This document shows positions 1 through 7,903 of a stretch of 64,000 nt of DNA, piece by piece (position 1 is the first letter of the stretch; each line of letters opens with the position of its first letter). The stretch is from Halalkalibacter alkalisediminis (GTDB lineage: Bacteria; Bacillota; Bacilli; Bacillales; Bacillaceae_D). The stretch covers positions 124,001-188,000 of the forward strand of contig NZ_JAQQWT010000006.1 in NCBI RefSeq assembly GCF_028610705.1, given 5' to 3'. Made by a program: the position numbers and the translations under genes. Under the pieces are notes generated by a model. It made no database searches. It was not told the origin of the DNA and saw only the letters and a list, made by a program, of their open reading frames with translations.

Positions 1-1
1 C

Positions 2-763
2 GAATCGTATGCAGACACAACGGTAAGCAAGTACGACCATCCACTGACGACCCAATTTGATGAAGTCGACTCAATTGTCGTCTTTAATAAGGTACTAGTT
101 CCATGGGACCGCGTCTTTTTATATCAAGATTTAACCGCGATAGGGAAAATTTATACAGAACCTAGTGTCAACATCCTGTTACTATTTCAAGCCGTTTGTC
201 GGCAAGTCGTAAAAACGGAATTTCTCCTCGGAGTAAGTGAAGCTCTTGCCACGATGATCGCCATAACCGATTATCAACATATCCAAGAAAAAATCTCAGA
301 GGTCATTATCACGCTTGAAATTATGCAATCCCTCCTTCACAAAGCTGAGGCTGAGGCGCAACTCAATCGTTTCGGAACGATGATTCCTGATGCAAACCCC
401 TTAATGGTTGCTTCTAGTTACTATCAGAAAACATATCCTCGCCTCGTTGAAATTCTTCACTTACTTGGTGCAAGTGGCTTCATATCCTTGCCCACGGAAA
501 AAGATTTTGATTCAGAAATTGGAAAGGACTTAGATCAATATTTACAGGCTAAAAATGCACCTGCAAAAGAGAGAGTACAACTATTTAGATTAGCATGGGA
601 TTTAACGATGAGTTCGTTTGGATCTAGACAAACTCAATATGAACGTTTCTTTTTTGGAGATCCCATTCGCTTGGCATCATCTCTTTATCAATCTTATGAT
701 AAAACCACCTATACTCAACAGGTTTCGAACTTTCTCCATCCAGAAACCAAAGAAAAAAACTAG
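2..763 (+). CDS. 4-hydroxyphenylacetate 3-monooxygenase (HpaB family), C-terminal part
   Basis: The frame is open from the left edge, so the N-terminal half lies outside the window. About 253 residues are visible, ending at the TAG at 761-763. The stretch DHPLTTQFDEVDSIVVFNKV followed by LVPWDRVFLY is the hallmark of HpaB-type FADH2-dependent aromatic hydroxylases (acyl-CoA dehydrogenase fold). The all-helical C-terminal domain and a typical RQTQYERFFFGDP segment follow. Family members hydroxylate 4-hydroxyphenylacetate or related phenols using reduced flavin from a partner reductase; the actual substrate cannot be told. The stop codon lies inside the terminator hairpin that follows. Confidence 0.88.
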   Translation, partial: ESYADTTVSKYDHPLTTQFDEVDSIVVFNKVLVPWDRVFLYQDLTAIGKIYTEPSVNILLLFQAVCRQVVKTEFLLGVSEALATMIAITDYQHIQEKISEVIITLEIMQSLLHKAEAEAQLNRFGTMIPDANPLMVASSYYQKTYPRLVEILHLLGASGFISLPTEKDFDSEIGKDLDQYLQAKNAPAKERVQLFRLAWDLTMSSFGSRQTQYERFFFGDPIRLASSLYQSYDKTTYTQQVSNFLHPETKEKN

Positions 764-793
764 CTAGAGAAAACCTCCGGCTAGTTTTTTTCA
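753..793. terminator. Bidirectional terminator between hpaB-like gene and yisL
   Basis: An 11 bp inverted repeat (AAAAAACTAGC and its complement) has an A-run on one side and a T-run on the other. It can therefore end transcription of the plus-strand hydroxylase and of minus-strand yisL, which converge here. Confidence 0.85.
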
Positions 794-798
794 TCTAA

Positions 799-1164
799 TT
801 AAAAACGAATCACTTGTAGACCAAGTAACACAACTACTACAAGCACTACAACAAATAATCCCCAATACATCGGAGCTTTTGCACCAATTGTTCCTTTTTT
901 TGTTTTAACAAGAATCATTTCCATTGCATAAATAAGAACAATCGCCAAGATCCCTTTTATCACATAGAGTAGAGCAAAATTCCAGATAGTCATTAAAAGC
1001 ACTACACCTGAAAAAATCATGATGACGTAAAATAACCGCAAAATCATATGTAGAATTTTAGCACCTTTGCTGACACCCATTTTGATTAAAATATACGTGA
1101 TGACAAATAACAAGATGGTCACATACCACGAATCACCGTGAGCTGCAGACATAGCATTAATCAT
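799..1164 (-). CDS. yisL: UPF0344 family membrane protein YisL
   Basis: A 121-residue protein with four hydrophobic segments (about residues 14-30, 41-62, 66-86 and 98-119), recognisable as the YisL/UPF0344 family by the opening with HGDSWYVT and the segment MGVSKGAKILHMILRLFYV. B. subtilis YisL is about the same length. The function is unknown; it is presumed to be an integral plasma-membrane protein. AAAGGAGG at 1172-1180 supports the ATG start, and a TATAAT -10 lies at 1201-1206. The gene is monocistronic and converges on the hydroxylase gene. Confidence 0.88.
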   Translation of the reverse strand: MINAMSAAHGDSWYVTILLFVITYILIKMGVSKGAKILHMILRLFYVIMIFSGVVLLMTIWNFALLYVIKGILAIVLIYAMEMILVKTKKGTIGAKAPMYWGLFVVVLVVVVLLGLQVIRF

Positions 1165-1499
1165 AAGTAGACCTCCTTTTAAAAAATAGCATTCTGCTCT
1201 ATTATAATCTAAAATCGTCGGAAGTAATAACGAGAAGCGTTAACAATTTTCAAACAAAGCATTCGAGAAACCACATACAGTAACTGCCATACATTTCTAT
1301 AGGAGGAAACCTCTCTAACTAACAGAAATTTTTGCATTCCCCCTATATACTAATGGTAAGAACCATTTCAGATCTTAACTAAAACCTTACAAATCCTTAA
1401 CCTAGTAGCCACTCCTCTTTGATATGATGGGTTCGTGAAGTAGTTCACTAAAATCACCAATAATCATTAAAGATAAAATATGTAAGTGGAGGCGATCAC
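1165..1499. other. Intergenic region between divergent yisL and HPr-like gene
   Basis: This 335 bp gap holds the yisL promoter (TATAAT on the minus strand at 1201-1206) and, on the plus strand, a TATGAT hexamer near 1423 that could be the -10 of the next gene. A short AGGAGG/CCTCT hairpin lies near 1303. I see no open frame with a ribosome-binding site and no conserved RNA fold. Confidence 0.5.
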
Positions 1500-1748
1500 A
1501 TGGAATTAACAACACATTGCTTACTCTCAGACAATTTGAATCGGGATAAAGTTTTTCAATTAGTAAATGTGGCAAACAAATTTGACAGTCATATTTTGAT
1601 TGAGTTGAATCGGAGGAAATTTAATGCAAAGAGTTTGCTTAGTGTTGGAGTTTTGCATGGAGCAAACGGAATGATCTCCTTTCATGCCAATGGTGATGAC
1701 TCTGAGACAGCTCTCACTGAGTTAAAAAAAGTATGCATAGAGTCCTAG
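1500..1748 (+). CDS. HPr-like protein without the active-site histidine
   Basis: An 82-residue protein with the length and fold pattern of PTS phosphocarrier HPr. It aligns without gaps to B. subtilis HPr from residue 15 to 46: KFD matches KYD (28-30), and NAKSLL matches NLKSIM around Ser46. The catalytic HARP motif is replaced by NRDK, so His15 is Asn and Arg17 is Asp, and phosphotransfer from enzyme I is impossible. The regulatory serine (Ser45 here) and the KS pair remain. This recalls Crh, which also lost His15 but is phosphorylated by HPr kinase. A role as a regulatory HPr paralogue is inference. Start: GTGGAGG 7 bases before ATG. It is not linked to other PTS genes. Confidence 0.75.
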   Translation: MELTTHCLLSDNLNRDKVFQLVNVANKFDSHILIELNRRKFNAKSLLSVGVLHGANGMISFHANGDDSETALTELKKVCIES

Positions 1749-1777
1749 TTTCAACAAAGAAAGAAAACATTGAACGT

Positions 1778-1814
1778 GTCTACTGAGAAAGGGGTTATCC
1801 CTTTTTCCGTAGAC
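1778..1814. terminator. Hairpin after HPr-like gene, possible terminator
   Basis: A hairpin with GTCTAC pairing with GTAGAC and an inner AAAGGG/CCCTTT stem, 30 bases past the HPr-like stop. The T-run is interrupted on both strands, so termination strength is uncertain. Confidence 0.45.
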
Positions 1815-1839
1815 TTCATTTAATTTGCCTGTAGTGCTT

Positions 1840-2217
1840 GCTTCTTGTTCTAACTTCTCTTTTATCATAGTGGTCATTAAAAAAAATGACACTATGTATG
1901 CTCTTTTCATATGGTCCCCTAATGCTCTAGCTTGTAAATTGCTCTCAGCCGGTTTCAATGTTTTAAACCCAGGTATCACACAACTTACCTCCTCCTGATC
2001 TAAAATCCAACGAAGAGAGCCATTGGCCATTGATTCTCTACTAGTTCAATCCATTTCAGCTTTTCACTTAGCTGAACACCTTTCTCAAATTCAAGACCTG
2101 CAAATGTCTCACCTCCATTAAAAGCTTAACCATTACGCTTGAAATTTCGATGATCGCTGCAAAGAACGATTGCTTTGTAAATTTGCCCGTTAAAAGTCCG
2201 CTTACTAACGACAATCT
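1840..2217 (-). pseudogene. Decayed aldo/keto reductase
   Basis: Pieces of an aldo/keto reductase C-terminal half read in order on the minus strand but in changing frames. LSLVSGLLTGKFTK is near 2200, DHRNFKRNG near 2150, GETFAGLEFEKGVQLSEKLK near 2090, then SLRWILDQEEVSCVIPGFKT at 2015-1950. At least three frameshifts and in-frame stops separate them, and the N-terminal barrel half is absent. It is an old remnant with no function expected. It is distinct from the intact aldo/keto reductase at 37 kb. Confidence 0.8.
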
Positions 2218-2275
2218 AGCTAGCTATTTGGCTAGTATGGAATGATTATAGATGTGTTAAGTAATGAGCGGTCAC

Positions 2276-2319
2276 AATAAAAAGAAGAAGACTCCCGATT
2301 TGGACACGGTGTCTTCCTC
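2276..2319 (-). terminator. Terminator of the phoX-tatA-tatC unit
   Basis: GAAGAAGAC (2284-2292) pairs with GTCTTCCTC (2311-2319), followed on the minus strand by a T-rich stretch, 6 bases past the tatC stop. Confidence 0.7.
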
Positions 2320-2324
2320 TTTTC

Positions 2325-3059
2325 TTAAGTATGTAAATCAAGTGCTATTGACTTAACTTGATTTCGTTTAAAAATAAACTTTGATAAAACGACACTACAC
2401 TCATACAGCAAGATTAACGGGATAATGACTAATACATCTGATAAAAAGTCAGGTGGAGTAATCAAGATGGAAACTACAATAAGAATAAAGTAGGCATACT
2501 TCCGTGATTTCTGTAACACGTACGGATTAAGGATCCCAAGACTCGTTAAAAACATAATCACAACCGGTATTTCAAACAAAAACCCAAAAGGAAGCGTCAT
2601 TTGCATCATAAATTGAAAATACTTTTCTGTCGTATAAAACATCTCAAATAAGTCGCCTGCTAATGAAACAAGGAAATTTAAGATAATAGGAAACAAAACA
2701 AAATAACCAAAACTAATTCCCATAATAAATAATAAAAATAAAGCAGGTATGTAGGCAAGTGTCACTTTTCGTTCTCTATCATTTAGAGCAGGTCTCACAA
2801 ATAGCCAAACTTGGTATGCTGCAATTGGGATCGTGATGGCAAGAGCAAAAACACTGGCAATTTTTAAGTAAACCCAAAGGATATCACTTGGGCCTAATAC
2901 TGCTAATTTAGTAGGTAGGTCTTTGACTAAGAACGAATAAATTTTATCAACAAAAACGAAAGCGGCTATTAAAGAAACAAAAAAAGCAGCAAGCGTTAGT
3001 ATCATTCTCTTTCTCAATTCATCAAGATGATCAACGAGCTGAAACGCCTTTTCCTCCAT
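2325..3059 (-). CDS. tatC: Twin-arginine translocase subunit TatC
   Basis: A 244-residue polytopic membrane protein with the six-helix TatC layout. Family hallmarks are the N-terminal LVDHLDELRKRM, the F-x-R-PAL segment (WLFVRPALNDRERK) and the late ITPPD motif. TatC is the receptor that binds twin-arginine signal peptides and assembles with TatA to export folded proteins. AGGGAGTG 5 bases before the ATG fixes the start. It is third in the phoX-tatA-tatC unit, matching the phoD-tatAd-tatCd arrangement of B. subtilis. That context suggests a translocon devoted to the linked phosphatase. Its length is close to that of B. subtilis TatC proteins. Confidence 0.95.
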   Translation of the reverse strand: MEEKAFQLVDHLDELRKRMILTLAAFFVSLIAAFVFVDKIYSFLVKDLPTKLAVLGPSDILWVYLKIASVFALAITIPIAAYQVWLFVRPALNDRERKVTLAYIPALFLLFIMGISFGYFVLFPIILNFLVSLAGDLFEMFYTTEKYFQFMMQMTLPFGFLFEIPVVIMFLTSLGILNPYVLQKSRKYAYFILIVVSILITPPDFLSDVLVIIPLILLYECSVVLSKFIFKRNQVKSIALDLHT

Positions 3060-3085
3060 TTGAACACTCCCTTACTTCTCTCATG

Positions 3086-3126
3086 AAAAAAGAAGATGCA
3101 AGCTAAGTGGAGACACTTACATCCTC
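3086..3126 (-). other. Hairpin between tatA and tatC, probable partial terminator
   Basis: On the minus strand GAGGATG pairs with CATCTTC, with an inner AGTG/CACT stem, followed directly by a run of six T. It lies between the tatA stop and the tatC ribosome-binding site. A leaky terminator here would give the excess of TatA over TatC that Tat systems use; that role is inferred from position and shape. Confidence 0.6.
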
Positions 3127-3133
3127 TTTCGAT

Positions 3134-3334
3134 TTAAACCGTTTTTTCTTTCTTCACCGTTTGAGCATCTTCCTTACTCGTCTCATCGCTCATAATCTCA
3201 TTGGTCGAGCGTTTAAATTCGCGTAGTGTTTGTCCAAAAGCTCGTCCAATTTCCGGAAGCTTTGAGGGCCCAAAGATAATGAGGGCGATGACTAATACAA
3301 GGATTAAACCTGGAATACCGATGTTTTGTAGCAT
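3134..3334 (-). CDS. tatA: Sec-independent translocase protein TatA
   Basis: A 66-residue protein with the TatA/E plan: an N-terminal membrane helix (about residues 5-20), the hinge [20 protein letters not shown] as an amphipathic helix, then a charged tail. TatA oligomerises to form the transport path for folded Tat substrates opened by TatC. AAAGGAG at the right distance upstream supports the ATG. It lies between phoX and tatC on the same strand, consistent with co-transcription and with PhoX being the substrate. Confidence 0.95.
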   Translation of the reverse strand: MLQNIGIPGLILVLVIALIIFGPSKLPEIGRAFGQTLREFKRSTNEIMSDETSKEDAQTVKKEKTV

Positions 3335-3508
3335 ATTTGAATCTCCTTTCTTGGAGAATTTTCTTAGCTTACCTTTTTCAAGATTGCAAGGGCTTCTCTT
3401 GCTGCGCGCTTTCTAAGATCTTCCGTTAAGTAAGGCTTAAAAACATGCAGCGGTTTCGCTGATTGCACCCAAGCTTATTTAAACGTTCAACCTTTTTTGA
3501 ACAAACTC

Positions 3509-5143
3509 TTAAAAACCTTTAATTGCGACAACAGATGGTCGCGGCATCGTATCGCCTTTGCGGTGAGGCCACTTACTTGTTAGATCATTCAGGCTAGGTG
3601 ACCGTTCGCCTGGATGCTGCACAGCTAGGAACAATGTCTTTTGATTTGGGGTAAACCATGGGCCTGTCAATTCTGATTCAACAGGACCAGAAGCAAATTG
3701 GAAGGCTTGTCCTTTGTCTTTACCTGTCGTTGGGATAACGAACATTCCATTGTTTTTGAAAGGTTCATACGTTCCCTTATTTAAGCTACTAGTTGAAATA
3801 TCTGTGACTGTCCATAAGTTTCCATGGCGATCGAAGTCTAAGTTATCAGGTGCGCTGAATCCACTTTGCGTACCACCAGCTGCAAATATTTCATAAGTGA
3901 ATGTTAAAGACCCTAAATCAGCATCGGTCTCAAAGAATCTAGTAATATGTCCATGGAAATTCCCTTTACTCGTGTTATTTGTATGAGCAATAAAAATGGA
4001 GTTATCTATAGGACTAATTTCTACGTCTTCCGGTCGGTCTGTTGGGGTTGCCCCTAGGAGTATCGCCGCATCATGAGTATGAACAAGGACATCCGCTTGC
4101 GTTTGGTATTTGTTTAGTAATTCTTGATTCCCTTTCGCAGCTTCACGTACGGCATCTATCGTTAACGCAATCCAAACTCCCGCTTCCATATCGGCTGCAT
4201 ATAAAGTTCCCTCTTCTAGAAGCTTGGAATTTTCCTTTCCTTTCGCTTCATTGAATTTGCCTTTACTAATATATTTATAGACACAAGCACCCGCTTTATC
4301 ATCACCAGAATAAACAACGACACGGCGATCCTTTGATAACCCCATGGCACAGTTTTCATGGTGAAAGCGTCCCAAAGCTGTATGTTTACGCGGCTTGAAA
4401 TACTGATCGTTCTTATCAAAAGGATCCACTTCAACGACCCAACCATAATGGGTCGTATCTAACCCTGCTCTGTTAACTGTCGTTTCCCAGTTTTCTTCAC
4501 AAGATAGAACGGTATCCCAAAGTGTAGCTCCACCTGAACAGTTCGCAAACGTTCCTTGAACTTGAGTTGCACCATTAACAGAAGGCGTGCCTTTTGACGG
4601 ACCCGTTAACTGGAACGTTGCAAGACCCGAAATTCGACGAGCATATTTAGATGTTGGATCCATTTTCCATTCTTTCGTATTAGGCTCTTGGTACACTTCA
4701 ATGATAGATAATCCCTGGTTGTAAAGTAGAGCTTCAATTTGTTTTGGCGTATAGCTAGCAACAACCGGTCCCTCTACAAATAATGGATTGGTATATTCAT
4801 GATTAACAAGTAGAAGTCCACGGCTGCTTCCTTTGATTGGTAGATACATCGTAAAATCACAGTTAAATCCAAATGTATCTCCTTTTTGATTAATCACATC
4901 ACCATATGCAGCAATGACATCATATGTATAACCCTCTGGAAGAACAAGCTCATCTGCAGTTGTCGGTGCGATTGGGGTGAAATCAATTTTTGATGCTCTG
5001 TTTTCATATCCGAATAAGCTATCTCGGCCCTTGTCAGCTGCTGCTACTTTTGGAGCAAGTGCCCCGAGTCCTGTTGAAGCTACTGTTAAAGCCGTCATGC
5101 CTGTCCCAACATACGTTAAAAACTTTCTGCGATTTACGTCCAT
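3509..5143 (-). CDS. phoX: PhoX-type secreted alkaline phosphatase (DUF839), Tat substrate
   Basis: A 544-residue protein of the PhoX/DUF839 family (beta-propeller phosphatases using calcium and iron). The N-terminus carries a twin-arginine signal, NRRKFLTYVGTG, a hydrophobic stretch ALTVASTGLGA and a cleavage-like AAA near residue 36, so export is by Tat. Family blocks seen include LVNHEYTNP, SCEENWETT, GRFHHENCAMG and the C-terminal FLAVQHPGERS. The longest frame begins 9 bases earlier at a GTG that is part of the ribosome-binding site GAGGTG; the ATG at 5141-5143 is the likely start. It probably releases phosphate from extracellular esters during starvation. Adjacent tatA-tatC and the upstream PhoP repeats agree with that. 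Confidence 0.92.
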   Translation of the reverse strand: MDVNRRKFLTYVGTGMTALTVASTGLGALAPKVAAADKGRDSLFGYENRASKIDFTPIAPTTADELVLPEGYTYDVIAAYGDVINQKGDTFGFNCDFTMYLPIKGSSRGLLLVNHEYTNPLFVEGPVVASYTPKQIEALLYNQGLSIIEVYQEPNTKEWKMDPTSKYARRISGLATFQLTGPSKGTPSVNGATQVQGTFANCSGGATLWDTVLSCEENWETTVNRAGLDTTHYGWVVEVDPFDKNDQYFKPRKHTALGRFHHENCAMGLSKDRRVVVYSGDDKAGACVYKYISKGKFNEAKGKENSKLLEEGTLYAADMEAGVWIALTIDAVREAAKGNQELLNKYQTQADVLVHTHDAAILLGATPTDRPEDVEISPIDNSIFIAHTNNTSKGNFHGHITRFFETDADLGSLTFTYEIFAAGGTQSGFSAPDNLDFDRHGNLWTVTDISTSSLNKGTYEPFKNNGMFVIPTTGKDKGQAFQFASGPVESELTGPWFTPNQKTLFLAVQHPGERSPSLNDLTSKWPHRKGDTMPRPSVVAIKGF

Positions 5144-5203
5144 CTTTTCCACCTCAAAGTATGATTTATGTATTGCTCTTACAAGGATATATTACATATT
5201 GAT

Positions 5204-5261
5204 TGTTAATACTGTTCGGTGAATCTGTAAGTTTATTGTTAACATATGTAAAAATTGTAAA
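5204..5261 (-). promoter_or_regulatory. PhoP-box array upstream of phoX
   Basis: Read on the minus strand, hexamers of the TT(A/T)ACA type recur: TTTACA at 5256-5261, TTTACA at 5247-5252, TTAACA at 5237-5242, CTTACA at 5226-5231 and TTAACA at 5204-5209. Four of them start 9, 10 and 11 bases apart. B. subtilis PhoP binds direct repeats of this kind about 11 bp apart. A TAATAT -10-like hexamer follows about 13 bases downstream of the last copy. This predicts induction of phoX-tatA-tatC under phosphate limitation. Confidence 0.8.
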
Positions 5262-5299
5262 TAGCAATAGAGCATCAACATTGAATCTATTGAGCGCAA

Positions 5300-5330
5300 A
5301 AAAAAAACGCTTATTTATCGTTAGACGTTT
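5300..5330 (-). terminator. Probable terminator of the kinase-like gene
   Basis: On the minus strand AACG...CGTT bracket an AT-rich loop and a run of about ten T follows. The stem begins within the last codons of the gene. The pairing is imperfect. Confidence 0.5.
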
Positions 5331-5863
5331 TCTCTGTATTCGGCACTTATATTCGCTTTTAACCCTTTTAAATATTGTTTCATTTCTTTGTTATTTCTTA
5401 ATAAGACAATGTTCTTTTCTGTACGTAACGTGTCCAATCTAGTCCTCATCATTTTCTTACGAGAAAAATAAGTCGTGCAAATAAACGTAAGAAATGGAAA
5501 GTCTAGCTTTTCTGGACAGCCTTCGCCCATGTCTGGCCGCGTTTTACCATGATTCAGTATTCTTCGCTTCAATACTCGAAACAAACATATCATTAAATGT
5601 GGTTCAATATAAATGATTGTATCTGCTCTGCCTACTCGAATGTCGTAAGTATGGCTATAGTTTCCTTCTATGATCCATTCGTTCAATGTCACAATCTCCT
5701 CTTGATTAGCCACAAATTCTTCTAAAGATGCTTCTATCCAATTAGGTTTCCAGTATAACGTATCTAGGTGGTAAACGTTTATCTCTAGTAATTCGCCTAA
5801 CTTACGGGCAAATGTCGACTTCCCAGCTCCAGCTGAAACACCCATTACCATGATTCTATTCAA
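5321..5863 (-). CDS. P-loop nucleotide kinase-like protein (topology modulation/FlaR type)
   Basis: A protein of about 180 residues with a Walker A motif GVSAGAGKST near its N-terminus, then YHLDTLYWKPNW and EWIIEGNYSHTYDIRVGRAD. This is the pattern of the adenylate-kinase-like family annotated as topology modulation proteins or FlaR, where ILNHGKTRPDMGEGCPEKLD is also typical. The substrate is not known. The longest frame starts at a GTG at 5887 with no ribosome-binding site. The TTG at 5861-5863 has AGGGGG seven bases upstream and starts just before the P-loop, so I chose it. It stands alone between the PhoP-box region and a divergent small gene. Confidence 0.8.
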   Translation of the reverse strand: MNRIMVMGVSAGAGKSTFARKLGELLEINVYHLDTLYWKPNWIEASLEEFVANQEEIVTLNEWIIEGNYSHTYDIRVGRADTIIYIEPHLMICLFRVLKRRILNHGKTRPDMGEGCPEKLDFPFLTFICTTYFSRKKMMRTRLDTLRTEKNIVLLRNNKEMKQYLKGLKANISAEYRENV

Positions 5864-5958
5864 CTTTATCCCCCTATCTTTTAGCACTTTCTATTTTCTA
5901 CTCTATTACGTGTTTTATTTTTATGAAAAGTGGTAGACATTTATTAAGAGGTGATTAT

Positions 5959-6177
5959 ATGTCAAACGAGAATAGAAATCCAAATCCCTCCAATGACCGG
6001 AAGAATTTGGACCACCCAGAGCAATATCCAACAGATAAGAAAAGTTTATTTGACCAATTTGAAAGTCAACAACACGTCGATCCGATCCCTATGGAAGATT
6101 TAAAACAAGAACTGCGCGACGAAAAAAACAAGCATAAATCAAAAAATGATTCTTCAAGTGCACAGAAGTACAAATAG
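5959..6177 (+). CDS. Small hydrophilic protein of unknown function
   Basis: A 72-residue, highly charged protein rich in Asn, Asp, Lys and Gln, with no hydrophobic segment: MSNENRNPNP at the start and a Lys/Ser-rich tail. I do not recognise a family. Low-complexity, disordered proteins of this kind are common in spore-formers, but no assignment is made. The frame is open from 5923, but AGAGGTG lies six bases before the ATG at 5959, which fixes the start there. It is divergent from the kinase-like gene and is followed by an 11 bp hairpin. Confidence 0.65.
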   Translation: MSNENRNPNPSNDRKNLDHPEQYPTDKKSLFDQFESQQHVDPIPMEDLKQELRDEKNKHKSKNDSSSAQKYK

Positions 6178-6185
6178 TCTTAACC

Positions 6186-6224
6186 CCCTACCAGATCGAG
6201 TGCTAGGTCCTTCATCTGGTAGGG
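6186..6224. other. 11 bp perfect inverted repeat after the small gene
   Basis: CCCTACCAGAT (6186-6196) and ATCTGGTAGGG (6214-6224) form a stable stem with a 17-base loop. No T-run follows on either strand, so it is not a standard terminator. Confidence 0.6.
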
Positions 6225-6288
6225 CAATCAAACCGAATTGACAGCCGTTTATTTTCTATCGATGAAATACTAAATTAAATTCGTGAAT

Positions 6289-6337
6289 TCAAAAAAGAAT
6301 AAGGTACCCAAAGCCTTAGCCTTTGTAGGTACCTTTA
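6289..6337 (-). terminator. Terminator of the pst-phoU operon
   Basis: AAGGTACC (6301-6308) pairs with GGTACCTT (6328-6335), extended by CAAAG/CTTTG. On the minus strand it is followed by a T-rich run (6289-6294). Confidence 0.85.
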
Positions 6338-6384
6338 GAGGATATCCTATACAAATTAGTACTTGCAACACCTTTATTGTCGTA

Positions 6385-7038
6385 TTAGTTCAAATCAAAA
6401 TGCTTTCCATTGACCTCATACACAACCCACTCAGCAATGTTTGTCGCATAATCGGCAATCCGTTCAATATATCGACCTATGAAAGCAAGCTGTGTGACTT
6501 GGTCGACTTCAATGTAGGCATCATCTAATTTAAACAGTTCACGAATTAACTCACCATACAAACTATCCACTTTATCATCCATCATCGCTATTTTTTGAGC
6601 TAGTAGGATATCAGTGTTTTTAAACGCTTGTAATGATTGATGAATCATCTCTTCGGCAATCGTAAACATACCTAGAATTTTCACTTGAAAAGTTAGAAGA
6701 CTGTTCTGTTTGATTCGCTTAGATTGTTTAGCGATATCAACGACTAAATCTGCCACTCTTTCTAAATCACTTGAGATCTTCAACGCAACGATCAACTTCC
6801 GTAAGTCAGTGGCAACGGGTTGTTGCCTTGAAATCAGTAGAGTGACCTGATTGTGCATGCCGAGTTCTAACTGATTAATTTCATAGTCGTGGCTAATAAT
6901 GTGTTCCATTGCGTGCATATCGGAAGAAGTAAAAGCTTGCATCATATCATGTAGCACTTCCTCAATACGCTCACCCATCTCGAGGAGCTGTTGCTTAACT
7001 AAATCTAGTTGAGAATGAAAACTTTCACGAACAGCCAT
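6385..7038 (-). CDS. phoU: Phosphate transport regulator PhoU
   Basis: A 217-residue all-helical protein of the PhoU family, made of two related three-helix bundles. Conserved metal/phosphate-site style segments are SSDLERVADLVVDIAKQSKR in the first half and GRYIERIADYATNIAEWVVY in the second. PhoU links the Pst transporter to the sensor kinase PhoR and damps Pho-regulon signalling when phosphate is plentiful. AGAGGTG eight bases before the ATG supports the start. It is the last gene of the operon, 14 bases after pstB. B. subtilis itself lacks phoU in its pst operon, so this is the more widespread arrangement. Confidence 0.96.
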   Translation of the reverse strand: MAVRESFHSQLDLVKQQLLEMGERIEEVLHDMMQAFTSSDMHAMEHIISHDYEINQLELGMHNQVTLLISRQQPVATDLRKLIVALKISSDLERVADLVVDIAKQSKRIKQNSLLTFQVKILGMFTIAEEMIHQSLQAFKNTDILLAQKIAMMDDKVDSLYGELIRELFKLDDAYIEVDQVTQLAFIGRYIERIADYATNIAEWVVYEVNGKHFDLN

Positions 7039-7052
7039 ATTGACTACACCTC

Positions 7053-7883
7053 TTACCCGAAGCGACCAGTAATATAATCTTCCGTACGCTTATCGGTTGG
7101 ATTAGAAAAAATCATATCCGTACTATCAAATTCAACAATTTCTCCATTTAAGAAGAAAGCTGTTTTATCTGAAATACGTGCAGCTTGTTGCATATTATGT
7201 GTTACGATGATAATCGAGTAATTCTTTTTTAATTCTTGAATTAACTCTTCTACTTTTAATGTTGATTTAGGGTCAAGTGCCGATGTCGGTTCATCCATTA
7301 AAATGACATCAGGCTCAATCGCTAAACAACGGGCGATACAAAGGCGTTGCTGCTGTCCACCTGATAATCCATAGGCATTTTCGTGAAGGCGTTCTTTAAC
7401 TTCATCCCAAATCGCCGCGCCGCGAAGACTACGTTCCACAATCTCGTCTAGGATTTTTTTGTTTCTAATCCCGTGAATTTTCGGTCCATATGCGACATTT
7501 TCATAGATCGACTTAGGAAAAGGATTAGGCTTTTGAAAGACCATACCGACTCGAGTTCTTAAGTCTTCCACTTGATACGATTTATCCAGGATGCTTTTTC
7601 CTCTGTACATAATATCACCCGAAATTTTTACAATCGGAACGAGCTGGACCATACGATTAAGTGTTTTAATATATGTTGATTTCCCACAACCAGAAGGTCC
7701 GATAATCGCTGTTACCTCATTTTCATAAATCGAAAGGTTGATGTTTTTTAATGCATGATCTTTTCCATACCATAAATTTAAATCCTTAGTATCATAGACC
7801 ACTTTTTTAGCGGTTTGAGCATCTTTTGAAGGATGACCATTTAAATCAAACTCCACCTCTGTTTTTGGCGAAACAAGCCCCAT
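7053..7883 (-). CDS. pstB: Phosphate ABC transporter ATP-binding protein PstB
   Basis: A 276-residue ABC ATPase with Walker [10 protein letters not shown], the PstB-specific [20 protein letters not shown] at the Q-loop, signature [18 protein letters not shown], Walker [14 protein letters not shown] and switch His in [10 protein letters not shown]. It powers phosphate import through PstC/PstA. The N-terminal extension of about 25 residues is longer than in many PstB proteins. AGGGGG eight bases before the ATG at 7881-7883 fixes the start; an in-frame GTG directly before it has no spacing for a ribosome-binding site. There is one pstB copy here, unlike the two in B. subtilis. Confidence 0.97.
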   Translation of the reverse strand: MGLVSPKTEVEFDLNGHPSKDAQTAKKVVYDTKDLNLWYGKDHALKNINLSIYENEVTAIIGPSGCGKSTYIKTLNRMVQLVPIVKISGDIMYRGKSILDKSYQVEDLRTRVGMVFQKPNPFPKSIYENVAYGPKIHGIRNKKILDEIVERSLRGAAIWDEVKERLHENAYGLSGGQQQRLCIARCLAIEPDVILMDEPTSALDPKSTLKVEELIQELKKNYSIIIVTHNMQQAARISDKTAFFLNGEIVEFDSTDMIFSNPTDKRTEDYITGRFG

Positions 7884-7903
7884 CACTTATACCCCCTAAA
7901 TTT

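Noticed and set aside
1722-2030. Intact 102-residue protein
   Set aside because: It is only the C-terminal slice of a frameshifted aldo/keto reductase; adjoining parts are in other frames.
3372-3467. Open stretch of about 35 codons between phoX and tatA on the minus strand ending [17 protein letters not shown]
   Set aside because: No ribosome-binding site and no clear start; no recognised family. It could be a relic, but evidence is too thin for a gene call.
4216-4446. Frame antiparallel or out of register with phoX
   Set aside because: Lies fully inside phoX, whose Tat signal and family motifs are clear; a shadow frame.
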